Origin: Clostridia bacterium
GTDB taxonomy: Bacteria; Bacillota; Clostridia; Oscillospirales; Acutalibacteraceae
NCBI GenBank assembly: GCA_017399405.1
Contig: JAFQCT010000007.1
Location: forward strand, 28,957 to 92,956
Direction: 5' to 3'
DNA length: 64,000 bases
Part shown: positions 33,694-43,649 of the stretch, in pieces
How the letters are laid out: each line of letters opens with the position of its first letter
How positions within the stretch are numbered: position 1 is the stretch's first letter
Notes under the pieces: generated by a model
Database searches by the model: none
What the model was told of the DNA's origin: nothing
What the model saw: the letters and a program-made list of their open reading frames with translations, nothing else
Made by a program: the position numbers and the translations under genes

Positions 33694-36024
33694 ATGTATT
33701 CACAAATCTGTGAGTTAAGAGATAATATTATTAAAAAAGAATTTAACAGAATGAATAATATGCAGTTAAAAGCGGTCTTATCAGTTGACGGACCGCTTTT
33801 AATTCTTGCTGGTGCGGGTAGTGGTAAAACAACTGTACTTGTAAACAGAATTGCAAATTTAATGAAATTTGGTTCTGCTTTCGGCTCAAATGAGGTTAAT
33901 GCAAGAGTTGATGAAAATACATTAAACCTTATGAATGCTTATTATAATGGCGACAATTCAGTTTACGAAGATATAAAGCGAGTATTATCTGTTGATGCAC
34001 CAATGCCTTGGGAAATTCTTGCATTTACTTTTACAAATAAAGCCGCTAACGAATTAAAAGACCGACTTGTGCTTCGTATTGGCGAAAGTGCAAATGATAT
34101 ATGGGCAGGCACTTTCCATTCAATATGTGTCCGTATTTTACGCAGAAATGCTGAGTTATTAGGTTTTACAAAACATTTCACAATCTATGATACTGATGAT
34201 AGTAAACGCATTATGAAGGATTGTCAGCGACTTCTCAATATTGATGATAAGTTTTTGCCACATAAATCAATTCTTGCGGAAATCAGTCGTGCAAAAGATA
34301 TGCTTGTACCGCCTGAAGAATTTATGAATCTTGGTAGCGGCAATTATCGCGAAAAGCAGATTGGCGAATGTTATGCAAAGTATCAGAAACTTCTCAAAAG
34401 TGCAGACGCTATGGATTTTGACGATATTATTTTTTATACAGTTAAGCTTTTACAAGAAAATGATGATGTAAGAGAATACTATCAAAATAAGTTTAAGTAT
34501 GTGCTTGTTGACGAGTATCAGGATACTAACCACGCACAGTTTGTACTTACAAAACTTTTGTCAGAGGGTTACAATAACATCTGCGTTGTTGGTGACGATG
34601 ACCAGAGTATTTATAAGTTTCGTGGTGCTACAATTGAAAACATTTTGAGTTTTGAAAAGAATTTTAGAAACGCACAGACAATAAGACTTGAACAGAATTA
34701 TCGTTCAACACAAAATATTCTTGATGGTGCAAATGCAGTTATTTCACACAATGAACAGCGTAAAGGCAAAAACCTTTGGACTTCAAATAGAGAAGGCGAT
34801 AAAATAATTCTCAATACTCTTGATGATGAGTATGGTGAGGGTAAGTATATTGCTGACGAGATAATGAAAGAAATGGGCACAACAGGTAAATTTAGTGATT
34901 TTGCTGTGCTTTATCGAATGAATGCTATGTCTAACTCAATTGAAAGAGCGTTTGTTCGTAGTGGTATTCCATATAGAATTATTGGCGGTCATAAGTTCTA
35001 TGACCGAATGGAAATTAAAGATGCATTGGCATATTTATCTGTTATTGTTAATCATGACGATAGTGTTCGTCTTGAACGCATTGTAAATGTACCAAAGCGT
35101 GGAATAGGTGCTTCAACTATTGCTTATGCAAAAGAAATCGCCGATGCACTTGGAATAAGCTTATTTGAAGTTTTCAAAACTGCTAATGAATATGAAAAGT
35201 TAAAGCGTAGTGCAGATAAACTTATCGCGTTTACACAGATGATTGAAAGTTTCGCTGACTTGCTAACCAGAGAGTCAATGTCATCAGTGTTTATTTCTCT
35301 CCTTGACGAAACAGGCTATAAAGCAATGACAATGGCAGATAGAGAAAAAGGTGAAGAAAGATTACAAAACTTGGACGAGCTTAATAACAACTTAATCAGA
35401 TATAAGGACGAAAATCCTGATGGTGAACTTTCTGACTTCCTTGAAGAAGTTGCATTGATGACCGATATTGATAACTACAATGCAGATGCTGATACAGTTG
35501 TACTTATGACACTTCATGCATCAAAGGGTCTTGAATTTCCTGTAGTGTTCATTCCAGGTATGGAAGAAGGCATTTTCCCGGGTATGCAGTCAATGTATGA
35601 TGCTACCGAAATTGAAGAAGAAAGACGACTCGCTTATGTTGGTATTACCCGTGCAAAGCAAAAACTCTATTTACTTAATACTCGTTCAAGAATTATTTTT
35701 GGTGCAACAAAATTCAACTTGCCGTCAAGATTTTTGAATGAGTTGCCTGCAGAGTGTTATGAAACACGCGTGCCACCAAAGAAACCGATTAAGCAAAAGC
35801 CTGTTGTTAAAAATACAACTGGTTTTGGTGCTGAATTTGGTTACCAACCAAAGAAATCAACAGATACATTTATGGTTGGTGAACAGGTAACACATCGTGT
35901 ATTCGGTAAAGGTATGATTGTTTCACTTAAACCAATGGGTAATGATACACTTATGGAAATTGCCTTTGAAAAAGTAGGAACAAAAAAGATTATGGCAAAT
36001 ATGGGTGCTGTTAAAAAAGTGTAA
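33694..36024 (+). CDS. pcrA: ATP-dependent DNA helicase PcrA/UvrD
   Basis: Superfamily 1A 3'-5' helicase, 776 residues, for repair and rolling-circle replication. Motif I GAGSGKTT (about residue 40), motif Ia FTNKAA, motif II DEYQDTN, motif III GDDDQSIYKFRGA, motif IV NYRS, motif V LHASKGLEF, motif VI YVGITRA, plus a C-terminal Tudor-like RNA polymerase-binding end. AGGAG precedes the ATG. Confidence 0.96.
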   Translation: MYSQICELRDNIIKKEFNRMNNMQLKAVLSVDGPLLILAGAGSGKTTVLVNRIANLMKFGSAFGSNEVNARVDENTLNLMNAYYNGDNSVYEDIKRVLSVDAPMPWEILAFTFTNKAANELKDRLVLRIGESANDIWAGTFHSICVRILRRNAELLGFTKHFTIYDTDDSKRIMKDCQRLLNIDDKFLPHKSILAEISRAKDMLVPPEEFMNLGSGNYREKQIGECYAKYQKLLKSADAMDFDDIIFYTVKLLQENDDVREYYQNKFKYVLVDEYQDTNHAQFVLTKLLSEGYNNICVVGDDDQSIYKFRGATIENILSFEKNFRNAQTIRLEQNYRSTQNILDGANAVISHNEQRKGKNLWTSNREGDKIILNTLDDEYGEGKYIADEIMKEMGTTGKFSDFAVLYRMNAMSNSIERAFVRSGIPYRIIGGHKFYDRMEIKDALAYLSVIVNHDDSVRLERIVNVPKRGIGASTIAYAKEIADALGISLFEVFKTANEYEKLKRSADKLIAFTQMIESFADLLTRESMSSVFISLLDETGYKAMTMADREKGEERLQNLDELNNNLIRYKDENPDGELSDFLEEVALMTDIDNYNADADTVVLMTLHASKGLEFPVVFIPGMEEGIFPGMQSMYDATEIEEERRLAYVGITRAKQKLYLLNTRSRIIFGATKFNLPSRFLNELPAECYETRVPPKKPIKQKPVVKNTTGFGAEFGYQPKKSTDTFMVGEQVTHRVFGKGMIVSLKPMGNDTLMEIAFEKVGTKKIMANMGAVKKV

Positions 36025-36031
36025 AAAGTGT

Positions 36032-36063
36032 AAAAAAGAGGTCGCAATTGCGACCTCTTTTTT
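36032..36063. terminator. Bidirectional terminator after pcrA
   Basis: Perfect palindrome: six As, GAGGTCGCAATTGCGACCTC, six Ts or more; serves both convergent genes. Confidence 0.92.
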
Positions 36064-37096
36064 ACTTGAAGTAATCAATATATGTAATTATTTTATTTTT
36101 AATATCCTCACAAATTTCTGAAAAAGTTGCTTCTTGTAATGGCTCTAATGATAAGAACACTAATCCCCAAAAAAGTTGTTTATGCTGTTCTGGAAAGGCG
36201 TTGCATGTTTCAAGAAATTTATCGGGTTGGTCCCATTCGTTATCTCTTATTGCAATCCAAAAAGGTGTTTCAACAGTTGCGGGATTTTTCCACATATCTC
36301 TGTCGTAATTAAATGTTATTGTAAAATCATCATTAATAAATAAGCTTCGAGTATAGCCTTTTCTATAAGCAGTAGCTTTTAGTCCTTTTTTTGATGTTTT
36401 AATTGATTTATCGGCACATAATAGTTCAATAACTTCATCAACAACTTGATAATATCTTTCTGCTTTATTTGCCATTTCTGCTGATAAATCTTCAGCTGTA
36501 AAAGGAATAAATGCTTCACTATCTAGTTGATTACAATATCCTTCTAATTGTTTAACATCAGAAAAAAACACAACTGCGGTTGATGATGAGACTTGCTTTA
36601 ATAATTCTATAATTTCAGTCCAAGTTATAATTGCAAGCTTAATTCCATCAACTTTTATACAATACTGATTTACTTCTTCAATACTCCTTTTGCTACATAA
36701 CTCTTTTAATTTGTACCACAAATTTGTTAAACGAGCCTCAGGACAAACAAAGACCAACCCTTTTCCATCATTGGTTTTTAGTCTATCAAGATATGTAAGT
36801 GGCTGGTTAACTGTCAATGTAGCATAGAATTTCATTTCACATAGGAAGATTTCTTTTCCATTTGAATCCAATGCCGACATATCAGGTTTTTCTTTTTCTT
36901 CGCTTTTGCCTGTTGATTGACAAACATATTGCAATGTTTCTTCTGTATTAAATTCCATTATATCAGAAATTCTTTTTGTGAAAGCACGATTTAATTCTTT
37001 TGATTGTAACAACAAATACTGTAAAGAAAATGTTGCTATGTCTTCTTGTGAGCCTTTTATATGTGGGTATAAATGAGCTAATAATGAATATGACAT
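36062..37096 (-). CDS. PD-(D/E)XK nuclease-like protein
   Basis: 344 residues. Residues about 70-130 carry KPDMSALDSNGKEIFLCEMKF followed by NQPLTYLDRL: Asp, then E-x-K on the next strand and a Q-x3-Y helix, the layout of the PD-(D/E)XK superfamily. The C-terminal half (about 200-340) includes an aromatic, charged domain with TFNYDRDMWKNP. No methylase or other defence gene is adjacent, so it may be a housekeeping repair nuclease, a solitary defence protein or an inactive relative. It lies just downstream of rodA. Confidence 0.62.
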   Translation of the reverse strand: MSYSLLAHLYPHIKGSQEDIATFSLQYLLLQSKELNRAFTKRISDIMEFNTEETLQYVCQSTGKSEEKEKPDMSALDSNGKEIFLCEMKFYATLTVNQPLTYLDRLKTNDGKGLVFVCPEARLTNLWYKLKELCSKRSIEEVNQYCIKVDGIKLAIITWTEIIELLKQVSSSTAVVFFSDVKQLEGYCNQLDSEAFIPFTAEDLSAEMANKAERYYQVVDEVIELLCADKSIKTSKKGLKATAYRKGYTRSLFINDDFTITFNYDRDMWKNPATVETPFWIAIRDNEWDQPDKFLETCNAFPEQHKQLFWGLVFLSLEPLQEATFSEICEDIKNKIITYIDYFK

Positions 37097-37108
37097 AAAT
37101 TTCTCCTT

Positions 37109-38290
37109 TTATATCTCCGAAAATGGATTGTAAATGTTCTGCTGACTTACATGTATTAAATCTCTTTGTTGATTATATCTGTAGAAACTTAAAATCAAAC
37201 CGATTGAGAAATAAATACAAAGATTTGAAGAACCACCTGCACTGAAGAAGGGGAGAGTAATACCGATAACGGGTAAAAGCATTAAGCACATACCTACATT
37301 GATAATAACTTGTCCCGCAATCATTGCTGCAACACCATAGCACATAACTTTTGTATTGCCAATGTTGTCGTGTCTGCCTGTACGAATTATTCTTATAACA
37401 ATAAATGTAAGCAACAGTAGTGCAAGTACAGTGCCAACAAGACCTAATTCTTCACCAATAACTGTGAAAATCATATCGTTTTCCGCTTCTGGAATTGCAT
37501 CAGGTGTTTGTGTAAGTCTTCCTTGGAACAAACCTTGTCCCGTAATACCGCCACCACCAAGTGCTGCCATTCCGCGTTCTTGCTGATAAATAACATCAGT
37601 ATAAAGTTCAGGGTAGGCAAGTGCTAAAAATCGTTCTTTCTGAATGTTATCAAGTACAAAAACCCAAGCAAGTGGTAGTGCAGCAACTACTAAAAGTCCG
37701 CCACCTAAAAAGTAACCCCAATGAAGTCCTGCCACAAAAAGCATAGCAACTGTAATAATAATGAACACAAGTGCAGAGCCCATATCGCCGGATTTCATAA
37801 CAAGTAAAATAGGAATAAGTGCGTGAACACCTAATTGTAAAATAGATAGTGGGTGATTTATGTTGCCCTTTAACTTTTCAAGGTGAACACCAAATGTAAT
37901 AATATAACCAATTTTAACAAGTTCCGACGGTTGAAAGAAAACCGAGCCGAATTTAAGCCAAGTTTTTGCGTCAGGTCGTTCAATAGGACCAACACCAACC
38001 GCAAAAAGTAAAAGCATTATTCCAATGCAGAATAGCCCTATAAATGGTGCCATTTTCATTATGAATTCATAGTCGATAAGCGAAATTATAAGTGCAATTA
38101 CAATACCCGCAATACAAGCCGCACACATAACTAAAAAGTCACGGGAAAACTTTTCTCCTTCGTCAACAGTCCATAATGTAGCACTTAATACACTGACACA
38201 ACCGTATGCAGATGCAAGTGTGCAAAGTAACAACAATATTTTATCAGTTTCTCTTATGAAATTTTTTATACTCTTAAAAAATTTCTTCAT
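37109..38290 (-). CDS. rodA: SEDS peptidoglycan glycosyltransferase, RodA type
   Basis: 393-residue polytopic membrane protein that polymerises lipid II with a class b PBP. About ten helices; motifs TWLKFGSVFFQPSELVKIG, KSGDMGSALVF with the conserved Asp, and GLFQGRLTQTPDAIPEAENDMIFTVIGEE-type loop residues are typical. RodA is favoured over FtsW or SpoVE by sequence feel and because an mreB-like gene lies 4 kb away, but SEDS proteins are hard to separate. Twelve bases downstream of the DUF4091 gene. Confidence 0.9.
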   Translation of the reverse strand: MKKFFKSIKNFIRETDKILLLLCTLASAYGCVSVLSATLWTVDEGEKFSRDFLVMCAACIAGIVIALIISLIDYEFIMKMAPFIGLFCIGIMLLLFAVGVGPIERPDAKTWLKFGSVFFQPSELVKIGYIITFGVHLEKLKGNINHPLSILQLGVHALIPILLVMKSGDMGSALVFIIITVAMLFVAGLHWGYFLGGGLLVVAALPLAWVFVLDNIQKERFLALAYPELYTDVIYQQERGMAALGGGGITGQGLFQGRLTQTPDAIPEAENDMIFTVIGEELGLVGTVLALLLLTFIVIRIIRTGRHDNIGNTKVMCYGVAAMIAGQVIINVGMCLMLLPVIGITLPFFSAGGSSNLCIYFSIGLILSFYRYNQQRDLIHVSQQNIYNPFSEI

Positions 38291-38302
38291 TTTAATACTC
38301 CG

Positions 38303-39934
38303 TTATTTAAGATTTTCTTTAATTTTTGAGTTGATTTTTTCCCTTGTGCCAAGTAACCACTCATCATTATGTGGATATTCTGAAAATGTAATTGAATGTT
38401 TACCGTTTTCTTCAATAATTTTAAGACATTCTTGCTTATTAGTCAACTTTTCGAGCGTATTCAGTGCCGCCATATCTTGCAACGCATCAAAAAATACTTT
38501 TAATCTTATTGAATGATAAGCAGTACCGTCATTTGCAGGATAAACAACATAACTGTCGCCGGAGGGGAATTTGCCACCTGCGTCACTTACTTTATATGGG
38601 TCTATAACCGCCTTTGAAAGTTGAGTGTAATAAAAGTTGTAACCCCAATGCAAAAAGCCTTTAATGTCAAATTTGAACATCTGATAGCCGATTACTCTTG
38701 TGCGTATAGAATCGTTACAGAAAAATCTGTTTGATACATTCTTTTTATTTTGTGCACTGCAATAATAAGTCCATAAGTCTTTGCCTTTGCCAAGAAAATT
38801 ATGTATGTGGTCGGTTGATGGGATTGGATTTGACACAATACCAAGTTTATAAAACCATACATCTGACAAGGCATCAACAATTTTATAGCCTTTATAAAGT
38901 TTATGAATAAGTTTTGAAGCCTTAGCGTATGGGCGTAACATAGAAAAATTAGGCTCATCGCTAACATGAATAAAAACTTTATCTTTAAGATTTCCTTCTT
39001 CAAGGTATTTCTTAAATTCTACTGAAAAATCAGTTAAGAATTTTTTATATTCCTTTGATGATGCTTTTGTTTCCCAACCGAAAATCTTTTTGTATTCACC
39101 GTCAACGGTTGCCATAATCTTTGGTGCGTGATAAGCACCCCATTGTGTAAAGAAATGAGCCATTTCAAAATGTGTTATACCACAACGCTTTGACATTTCA
39201 ATCCATTTACTTAATTTTTCAAAATTAAATGAATAAATACCATTGTTAAGTGTAACATCAACTAATTGTACTGTAGGTCTTTCTTTACCGTTTTCTGTAT
39301 CAAGTGGGGGAGTGAAAATTGGTGTAAGAACACAATTCATTCCATATTCATTTGCGGTTTTCAAAAAGTTTTCAGTAACTCGCCAATATTCATTAGAAAA
39401 TGCATCGAATCCATAGTGTGACATTAAACAATCTGTATGAAACCAGTTAGTATAAACAAAATCCTTAAAATCAAGGTTACAATCAATAACTTCAACTTCA
39501 AGTGATGTTTCACCAACTATTTTTTCACTATCTTTAAGTTCAATTTTAATTGTGTTAGTGCCGATATTCTGTTCATTTGCACTGATTTCAACCCAAAATA
39601 CAGAAATACCTTTTGTTACTCTAACTTTTTCATTTACAGGTAAAAGTAAATCAGGGTAATATTTATCATTGCTATAGCGATTGTAATCATCAGCACCCTT
39701 GAACATTGGAAAATCTGATTTAATATGTTCAACGCTATATACACGAACATCGTTGAAATTAGATTTAATTATGAGTTCTGCATCAATATCTTTTTCACTT
39801 TCAACAGCAATCTGAAAAGATTTCTTTTCGTTTTTAAGCATAGAAAAATAAGATAAAGCGTTTTCAGGGACTTTATCGTCGTGATAAATCTTTTCAAGTG
39901 AAGAAATAACTTTAATGTTTACAAAACTATTCAT
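38303..39934 (-). CDS. DUF4091-type putative glycoside hydrolase
   Basis: 543 residues, no signal peptide. An N-terminal beta-sandwich (about 1-150) precedes a TIM-barrel-like part with WFHTDCLMSHYGFDAFSNEYW, HVSDEPN (likely a catalytic acid) and the DUF4091 end GFLHWGYNFYY ... GDSYVVYPANDG. Related proteins occur in polysaccharide loci of gut bacteria. Substrate unknown. It probably leads the minus-strand unit that includes rodA. Confidence 0.85.
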   Translation of the reverse strand: MNSFVNIKVISSLEKIYHDDKVPENALSYFSMLKNEKKSFQIAVESEKDIDAELIIKSNFNDVRVYSVEHIKSDFPMFKGADDYNRYSNDKYYPDLLLPVNEKVRVTKGISVFWVEISANEQNIGTNTIKIELKDSEKIVGETSLEVEVIDCNLDFKDFVYTNWFHTDCLMSHYGFDAFSNEYWRVTENFLKTANEYGMNCVLTPIFTPPLDTENGKERPTVQLVDVTLNNGIYSFNFEKLSKWIEMSKRCGITHFEMAHFFTQWGAYHAPKIMATVDGEYKKIFGWETKASSKEYKKFLTDFSVEFKKYLEEGNLKDKVFIHVSDEPNFSMLRPYAKASKLIHKLYKGYKIVDALSDVWFYKLGIVSNPIPSTDHIHNFLGKGKDLWTYYCSAQNKKNVSNRFFCNDSIRTRVIGYQMFKFDIKGFLHWGYNFYYTQLSKAVIDPYKVSDAGGKFPSGDSYVVYPANDGTAYHSIRLKVFFDALQDMAALNTLEKLTNKQECLKIIEENGKHSITFSEYPHNDEWLLGTREKINSKIKENLK

Positions 39935-40025
39935 AAAATATCACCCCTGAATAATTTATATAAATTTTATCTTATTTTTACTGATTTGTAAAGTGTATAA
40001 AAGTTAATTTAGTGTTAATTAGTCC

Positions 40026-40054
40026 TTGCACAAAGCAATATATGGTGGTAAAAT
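40026..40054 (+). promoter_or_regulatory. typA promoter
   Basis: TTGCAC (40026-40031), 17 bases, TAAAAT (40049-40054). Confidence 0.65.
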
Positions 40055-40087
40055 ATATAGTCGAAATTAAAAGCGAAGGTGAATTTT

Positions 40088-41908
40088 TTGAAAATAAGAG
40101 AAGATGTAAGAAATATAGCAATTATCGCCCATGTTGACCACGGTAAAACTACACTTGTTGATGAATTGCTTAAACAGAGTGGTATTTTTAGAAGTAATGA
40201 GGTTGTTCAGGATAGAGTTATGGACTCAAATGACCTTGAAAGAGAGCGTGGTATCACAATTCTTTCAAAAAATACTTCTGTTCACTATAAAGATATTAAA
40301 ATCAATATTGTTGACACTCCCGGACACGCCGATTTTGGCGGTGAAGTTGAACGAATACTTACAATGGTTGATGGCGTTCTTTTACTTGTTGATGCTTTTG
40401 AGGGCTGTATGCCACAAACTCGATTTGTTCTTAAAAAAGCATTAGGTCTTAACAAAAAAGTTGTAGTTGTTGTAAATAAAATTGACAGACCCGGTGCTCG
40501 TCCTGATGAGGTTATTGATGAAGTTCTTGACTTGTTTATTGAACTTGGTGCTAGCGATGAACAGATTGAGTTCCCTGTTGTTTACGCATCTGCAAGAGAC
40601 GGTTATTCATCACTTGATTCGAGTGTACGCGAGGGTGATATGCGTCCGCTTTTCGATACTATTATTGAAAATATCGAAGCACCAAAAGGTGATATTGACG
40701 CACCTTTACAAATTCTTTTTTCAAGTCTTGATTATGATGATTACATTGGTAGAATTGGTGTAGGTAGAGTTGAGCGTGGTAGAATAAACCGCAATGATAT
40801 GGTGACTCTTTGCAAAACTGACGGAACACAAGAGAATGTGCGTATTTCTCGTTTGTATCAGTTTGAAGGACTTCGTCGAGTTGAAGTTGAATCTGCTGCA
40901 ATCGGTGATATTATTTGTATTTCAGGTATTACAGACATAAATATTGGTGAAACAATTTGCTCACCTGATTGTGTTGAACCTTTGCCATTTATCAAGATTG
41001 ACGAGCCAACTCTTTCAATGAACTTTATTGTTAATGACAGCCCGTTTGCAGGTAAAGAGGGCAAATTTGTCACTTCTCGTAATCTTCGTGACCGACTTTT
41101 CAAAGAAGTTGAAACAAATGTAAGTATGCGTGTTGAAGAAACAGAGTCAACAGATACTTTCAAGGTTTCAGGTCGTGGTGAATTGCATCTTTCAATCCTT
41201 ATTGAAACAATGCGTAGACAGGGTTATGAATTTCAGGTTTCTCGTCCAAAAGTAATTACAAAAGTTGAAAACGGTAAACTTTTAGAGCCTATGGAATTAC
41301 TTATTGTTGAAGTGCCTGAAGAATATGTTGGTGCTGTAATGATGAAAATCGGTGCTCGTCGCGGTGAACTTGAAAATATGGGCACTCGTGATGGTGGTGC
41401 AACTCATCTTGAATTCAAAATTCCTGCCCGTGGACTTATCGGTTATCGTTCTGAGTTTATGACTGATACAAATGGTAATGGTATTATGAATAACCTTTTT
41501 GCAGGGTATGAAGAATATAAAGGCGAAATTGAGACTCGTGAGCGTGGCTCAATTGTTGCTCACGAAACAGGTGAAAGTACTGCATACGGTCTCTTTAACA
41601 CTCAAGATAGAGGTAGATTGTTTATAGGACCAGGTGTTCCCGTGTATGAGGGTATGATTGTTGGTGAGTGTGCAAAAAATGAGGATTTAACTTGTAACAT
41701 CTGTAAGACAAAACACCTTACTAATACTCGTGCTTCGGGTTCTGATGACGCATTGCGTCTTGTACCTCATACAGTATTGAGCCTTGAACAGTCAATGGAA
41801 TTTATTAAAGATGATGAACTTATGGAAGTTACGCCTGTAAGTATTCGTCTTCGTAAAACGATTCTTTCTAAGGATTTAAGACTTAAACAACAATTCAAGA
41901 AAAAATAA
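40088..41908 (+). CDS. typA: Ribosome-associated GTPase TypA/BipA
   Basis: Translational GTPase of 606 residues involved in 50S assembly and stress adaptation. G1 AHVDHGKTT, G2 RGITI, G3 DTPGHADFGGEV, G4 NKID, then EF-G-like domains and the BipA-specific C-terminal domain. The start is TTG at 40088: AAGGTGA lies at 40076-40082, and a GTG at 40079 would sit inside that site. Confidence 0.96.
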   Translation: MKIREDVRNIAIIAHVDHGKTTLVDELLKQSGIFRSNEVVQDRVMDSNDLERERGITILSKNTSVHYKDIKINIVDTPGHADFGGEVERILTMVDGVLLLVDAFEGCMPQTRFVLKKALGLNKKVVVVVNKIDRPGARPDEVIDEVLDLFIELGASDEQIEFPVVYASARDGYSSLDSSVREGDMRPLFDTIIENIEAPKGDIDAPLQILFSSLDYDDYIGRIGVGRVERGRINRNDMVTLCKTDGTQENVRISRLYQFEGLRRVEVESAAIGDIICISGITDINIGETICSPDCVEPLPFIKIDEPTLSMNFIVNDSPFAGKEGKFVTSRNLRDRLFKEVETNVSMRVEETESTDTFKVSGRGELHLSILIETMRRQGYEFQVSRPKVITKVENGKLLEPMELLIVEVPEEYVGAVMMKIGARRGELENMGTRDGGATHLEFKIPARGLIGYRSEFMTDTNGNGIMNNLFAGYEEYKGEIETRERGSIVAHETGESTAYGLFNTQDRGRLFIGPGVPVYEGMIVGECAKNEDLTCNICKTKHLTNTRASGSDDALRLVPHTVLSLEQSMEFIKDDELMEVTPVSIRLRKTILSKDLRLKQQFKKK

Positions 41909-41940
41909 TCAAAATTAAATCTATATTGGAGGTGACAAAA

Positions 41941-42990
41941 GTGAAAGGTATGAAAATCGGCATTGATTTTGGTTCTTCATCTCTTAAAATCTATGCAGAG
42001 GGTAAAGGAATAGTAGTTGATGAACCATCAATTGTCGCAGTTGAGGCAGAAACAGGTAAACCTATTGCATTCGGTAAGGCCGCCGATTCAGTTTATGGTA
42101 GAACTGTTGATGATATAAAAGTTGTTAAAGTTATTCGCAACGGTGTTATTTCTGACTTTGTTCTCGCAGAAAGAATGTTGCGTTATTATCTTCAACGTGT
42201 TTGTGGTAACCGTATTTATAAACCTAACGTAATTATTTCACTTTTGTCCGACATATCTGCACTTGAAAAAAAGACGTATCTTGATGCAGTTACACTTGCT
42301 GGTGCAGGTAGGGTTTGTATGGTTGAGGGCATTCTTGCTTCTGCATTCGGTTCAGGTGTTGCAACTGACAAAATTGGTGGAAGAATGGTAATTGACATTG
42401 GTCATAATGTAACTGAATATGCAATTGTATCAATGGGCAGTATTGCAGCAAGTGGTACAATAAGGCGTGGTAGTGATGAAATTGATAAAGCGATTATCAA
42501 ACACCTTAAACGCGACCGCGATATTATCATTGGTCCACATACTGCACGCGAAATTAAATATAAAATCTCATCAGCACTCAAACGAGAATGTGAAACTGCG
42601 TTGATGGTGTCAGGCAAGAGTAATCTTGACGAAATGCCTATTTCTTTTGAAATAACTTCTAATGAAGTTTTTCCTTATGTTGATGAGCAAATCAATATGC
42701 TTGTAAAGGATATTCATTCGGGTATTTCTGAAATACTTCCCGAACTTTTAGCCGATGCTGCTGACCACGGTATTTTACTTTGTGGTGGCGGTGGTCTTAT
42801 ATTTGATATGGCGAATAGAATTGAATCTGAGTTAGATATAAGATGCACTCTTGTTGATGAGCCTATTCACGCGAAAATTCGTGGACTTGGTGATTTAATG
42901 CAAAACGATAAACTTCTTGAAGATAATGGATACAGATTTATTTTTAAGGACGAAATTCGTGACAGAATAAGTAAATATGAAAAAATGTAA
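41941..42990 (+). CDS. MreB/Mbl-family actin-like protein
   Basis: Bacterial actin homologue of 349 residues that guides lateral wall synthesis at the inner membrane. Phosphate loops GIDFGSSSLKIY and DIGHNVTEYAIV, adenosine motif LLCGGGGLI, and the RRGSDEIDKAI stretch are typical. GTG 41941 has GGAGGTGA four bases upstream; ATG 41950 is an alternative. 32 bases after typA, probably co-transcribed. mreC and mreD do not follow, so it may be an Mbl-type paralogue. Confidence 0.9.
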   Translation: MKGMKIGIDFGSSSLKIYAEGKGIVVDEPSIVAVEAETGKPIAFGKAADSVYGRTVDDIKVVKVIRNGVISDFVLAERMLRYYLQRVCGNRIYKPNVIISLLSDISALEKKTYLDAVTLAGAGRVCMVEGILASAFGSGVATDKIGGRMVIDIGHNVTEYAIVSMGSIAASGTIRRGSDEIDKAIIKHLKRDRDIIIGPHTAREIKYKISSALKRECETALMVSGKSNLDEMPISFEITSNEVFPYVDEQINMLVKDIHSGISEILPELLADAADHGILLCGGGGLIFDMANRIESELDIRCTLVDEPIHAKIRGLGDLMQNDKLLEDNGYRFIFKDEIRDRISKYEKM

Positions 42991-43044
42991 AGTATAAGGG
43001 TGAACACATAGAATCGTACCCTATGCATATAAATGGTGATTAAA

Positions 43045-43539
43045 ATGTTAAACATATGCAATTTGAATTTTGAACAACACAAAGCACTTATTAATTATGC
43101 TTTCAGTTTTTGTGATAGTATTTCATTTATTGTTCAAAACTACAATCATTCAAATAGTAACAATTTAAATATATTGAAAGATGATTTTGGTAACGACGAC
43201 AGCGATTTCTGCTTACACTATAAAAATACGCAAAAATTAATTAAAGAATTGAATTTAATTGTTTCTAAAAGCGATATCAATTCAATATATGGCACTCAAA
43301 GATATCGAAATGAGTCCAAAGCATTTTTTGTTGTGCCGAATCAAAAACTCAAAAAATTTTTAAGTTTGAATATGTTTGAAAATTGGACATTTCCAAATTT
43401 ACCTGAAGATATAATTATATATAAAAATCACAGAATTTGGCTTGAAACAATATCACATGAGAATATAATATGGATACATAATGAAAGCAAAGATGATATA
43501 GAATTTCTAAAAAGAAATAATATTAGTTTTTTCAAATAA
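43045..43539 (+). CDS. Uncharacterised protein
   Basis: 164 residues, rich in Asn, Ile, Phe and Lys, with no signal peptide, membrane helix or motif I recognise. Starts MLNICNLNFEQHKAL; aromatic, basic stretches such as TFPNLPEDIIIYKNHRIWLE suggest a compact alpha/beta fold. TGGTGAT precedes ATG 43045. Very AT-rich and atypical of its neighbours, hence possibly a fast-evolving or acquired gene. Flanked by a possible small pseudoknot upstream and a strong terminator downstream. Confidence 0.65.
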   Translation: MLNICNLNFEQHKALINYAFSFCDSISFIVQNYNHSNSNNLNILKDDFGNDDSDFCLHYKNTQKLIKELNLIVSKSDINSIYGTQRYRNESKAFFVVPNQKLKKFLSLNMFENWTFPNLPEDIIIYKNHRIWLETISHENIIWIHNESKDDIEFLKRNNISFFK

Positions 43540-43594
43540 GATAGGGGACAATTTATATTTTGTAATCAACAACAAAAATTACTAACAATATTAA

Positions 43595-43632
43595 AGCCGA
43601 TGGAATTTTTTATGTTCCATCGGCTGATTAAT
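43595..43632. terminator. Terminator between orphan gene and ldh
   Basis: Eleven-pair stem AGCCGATGGAA / TTCCATCGGCT between convergent genes. Confidence 0.88.
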
Positions 43633-43649
43633 TTATTTATATAGTTTCA

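Noticed and set aside
43007-43015. CATAGAAT as a firm sigma-E or sigma-K promoter
   Set aside because: Only the -10 half fits; no -35 at the right distance, so it is kept as a remark only.
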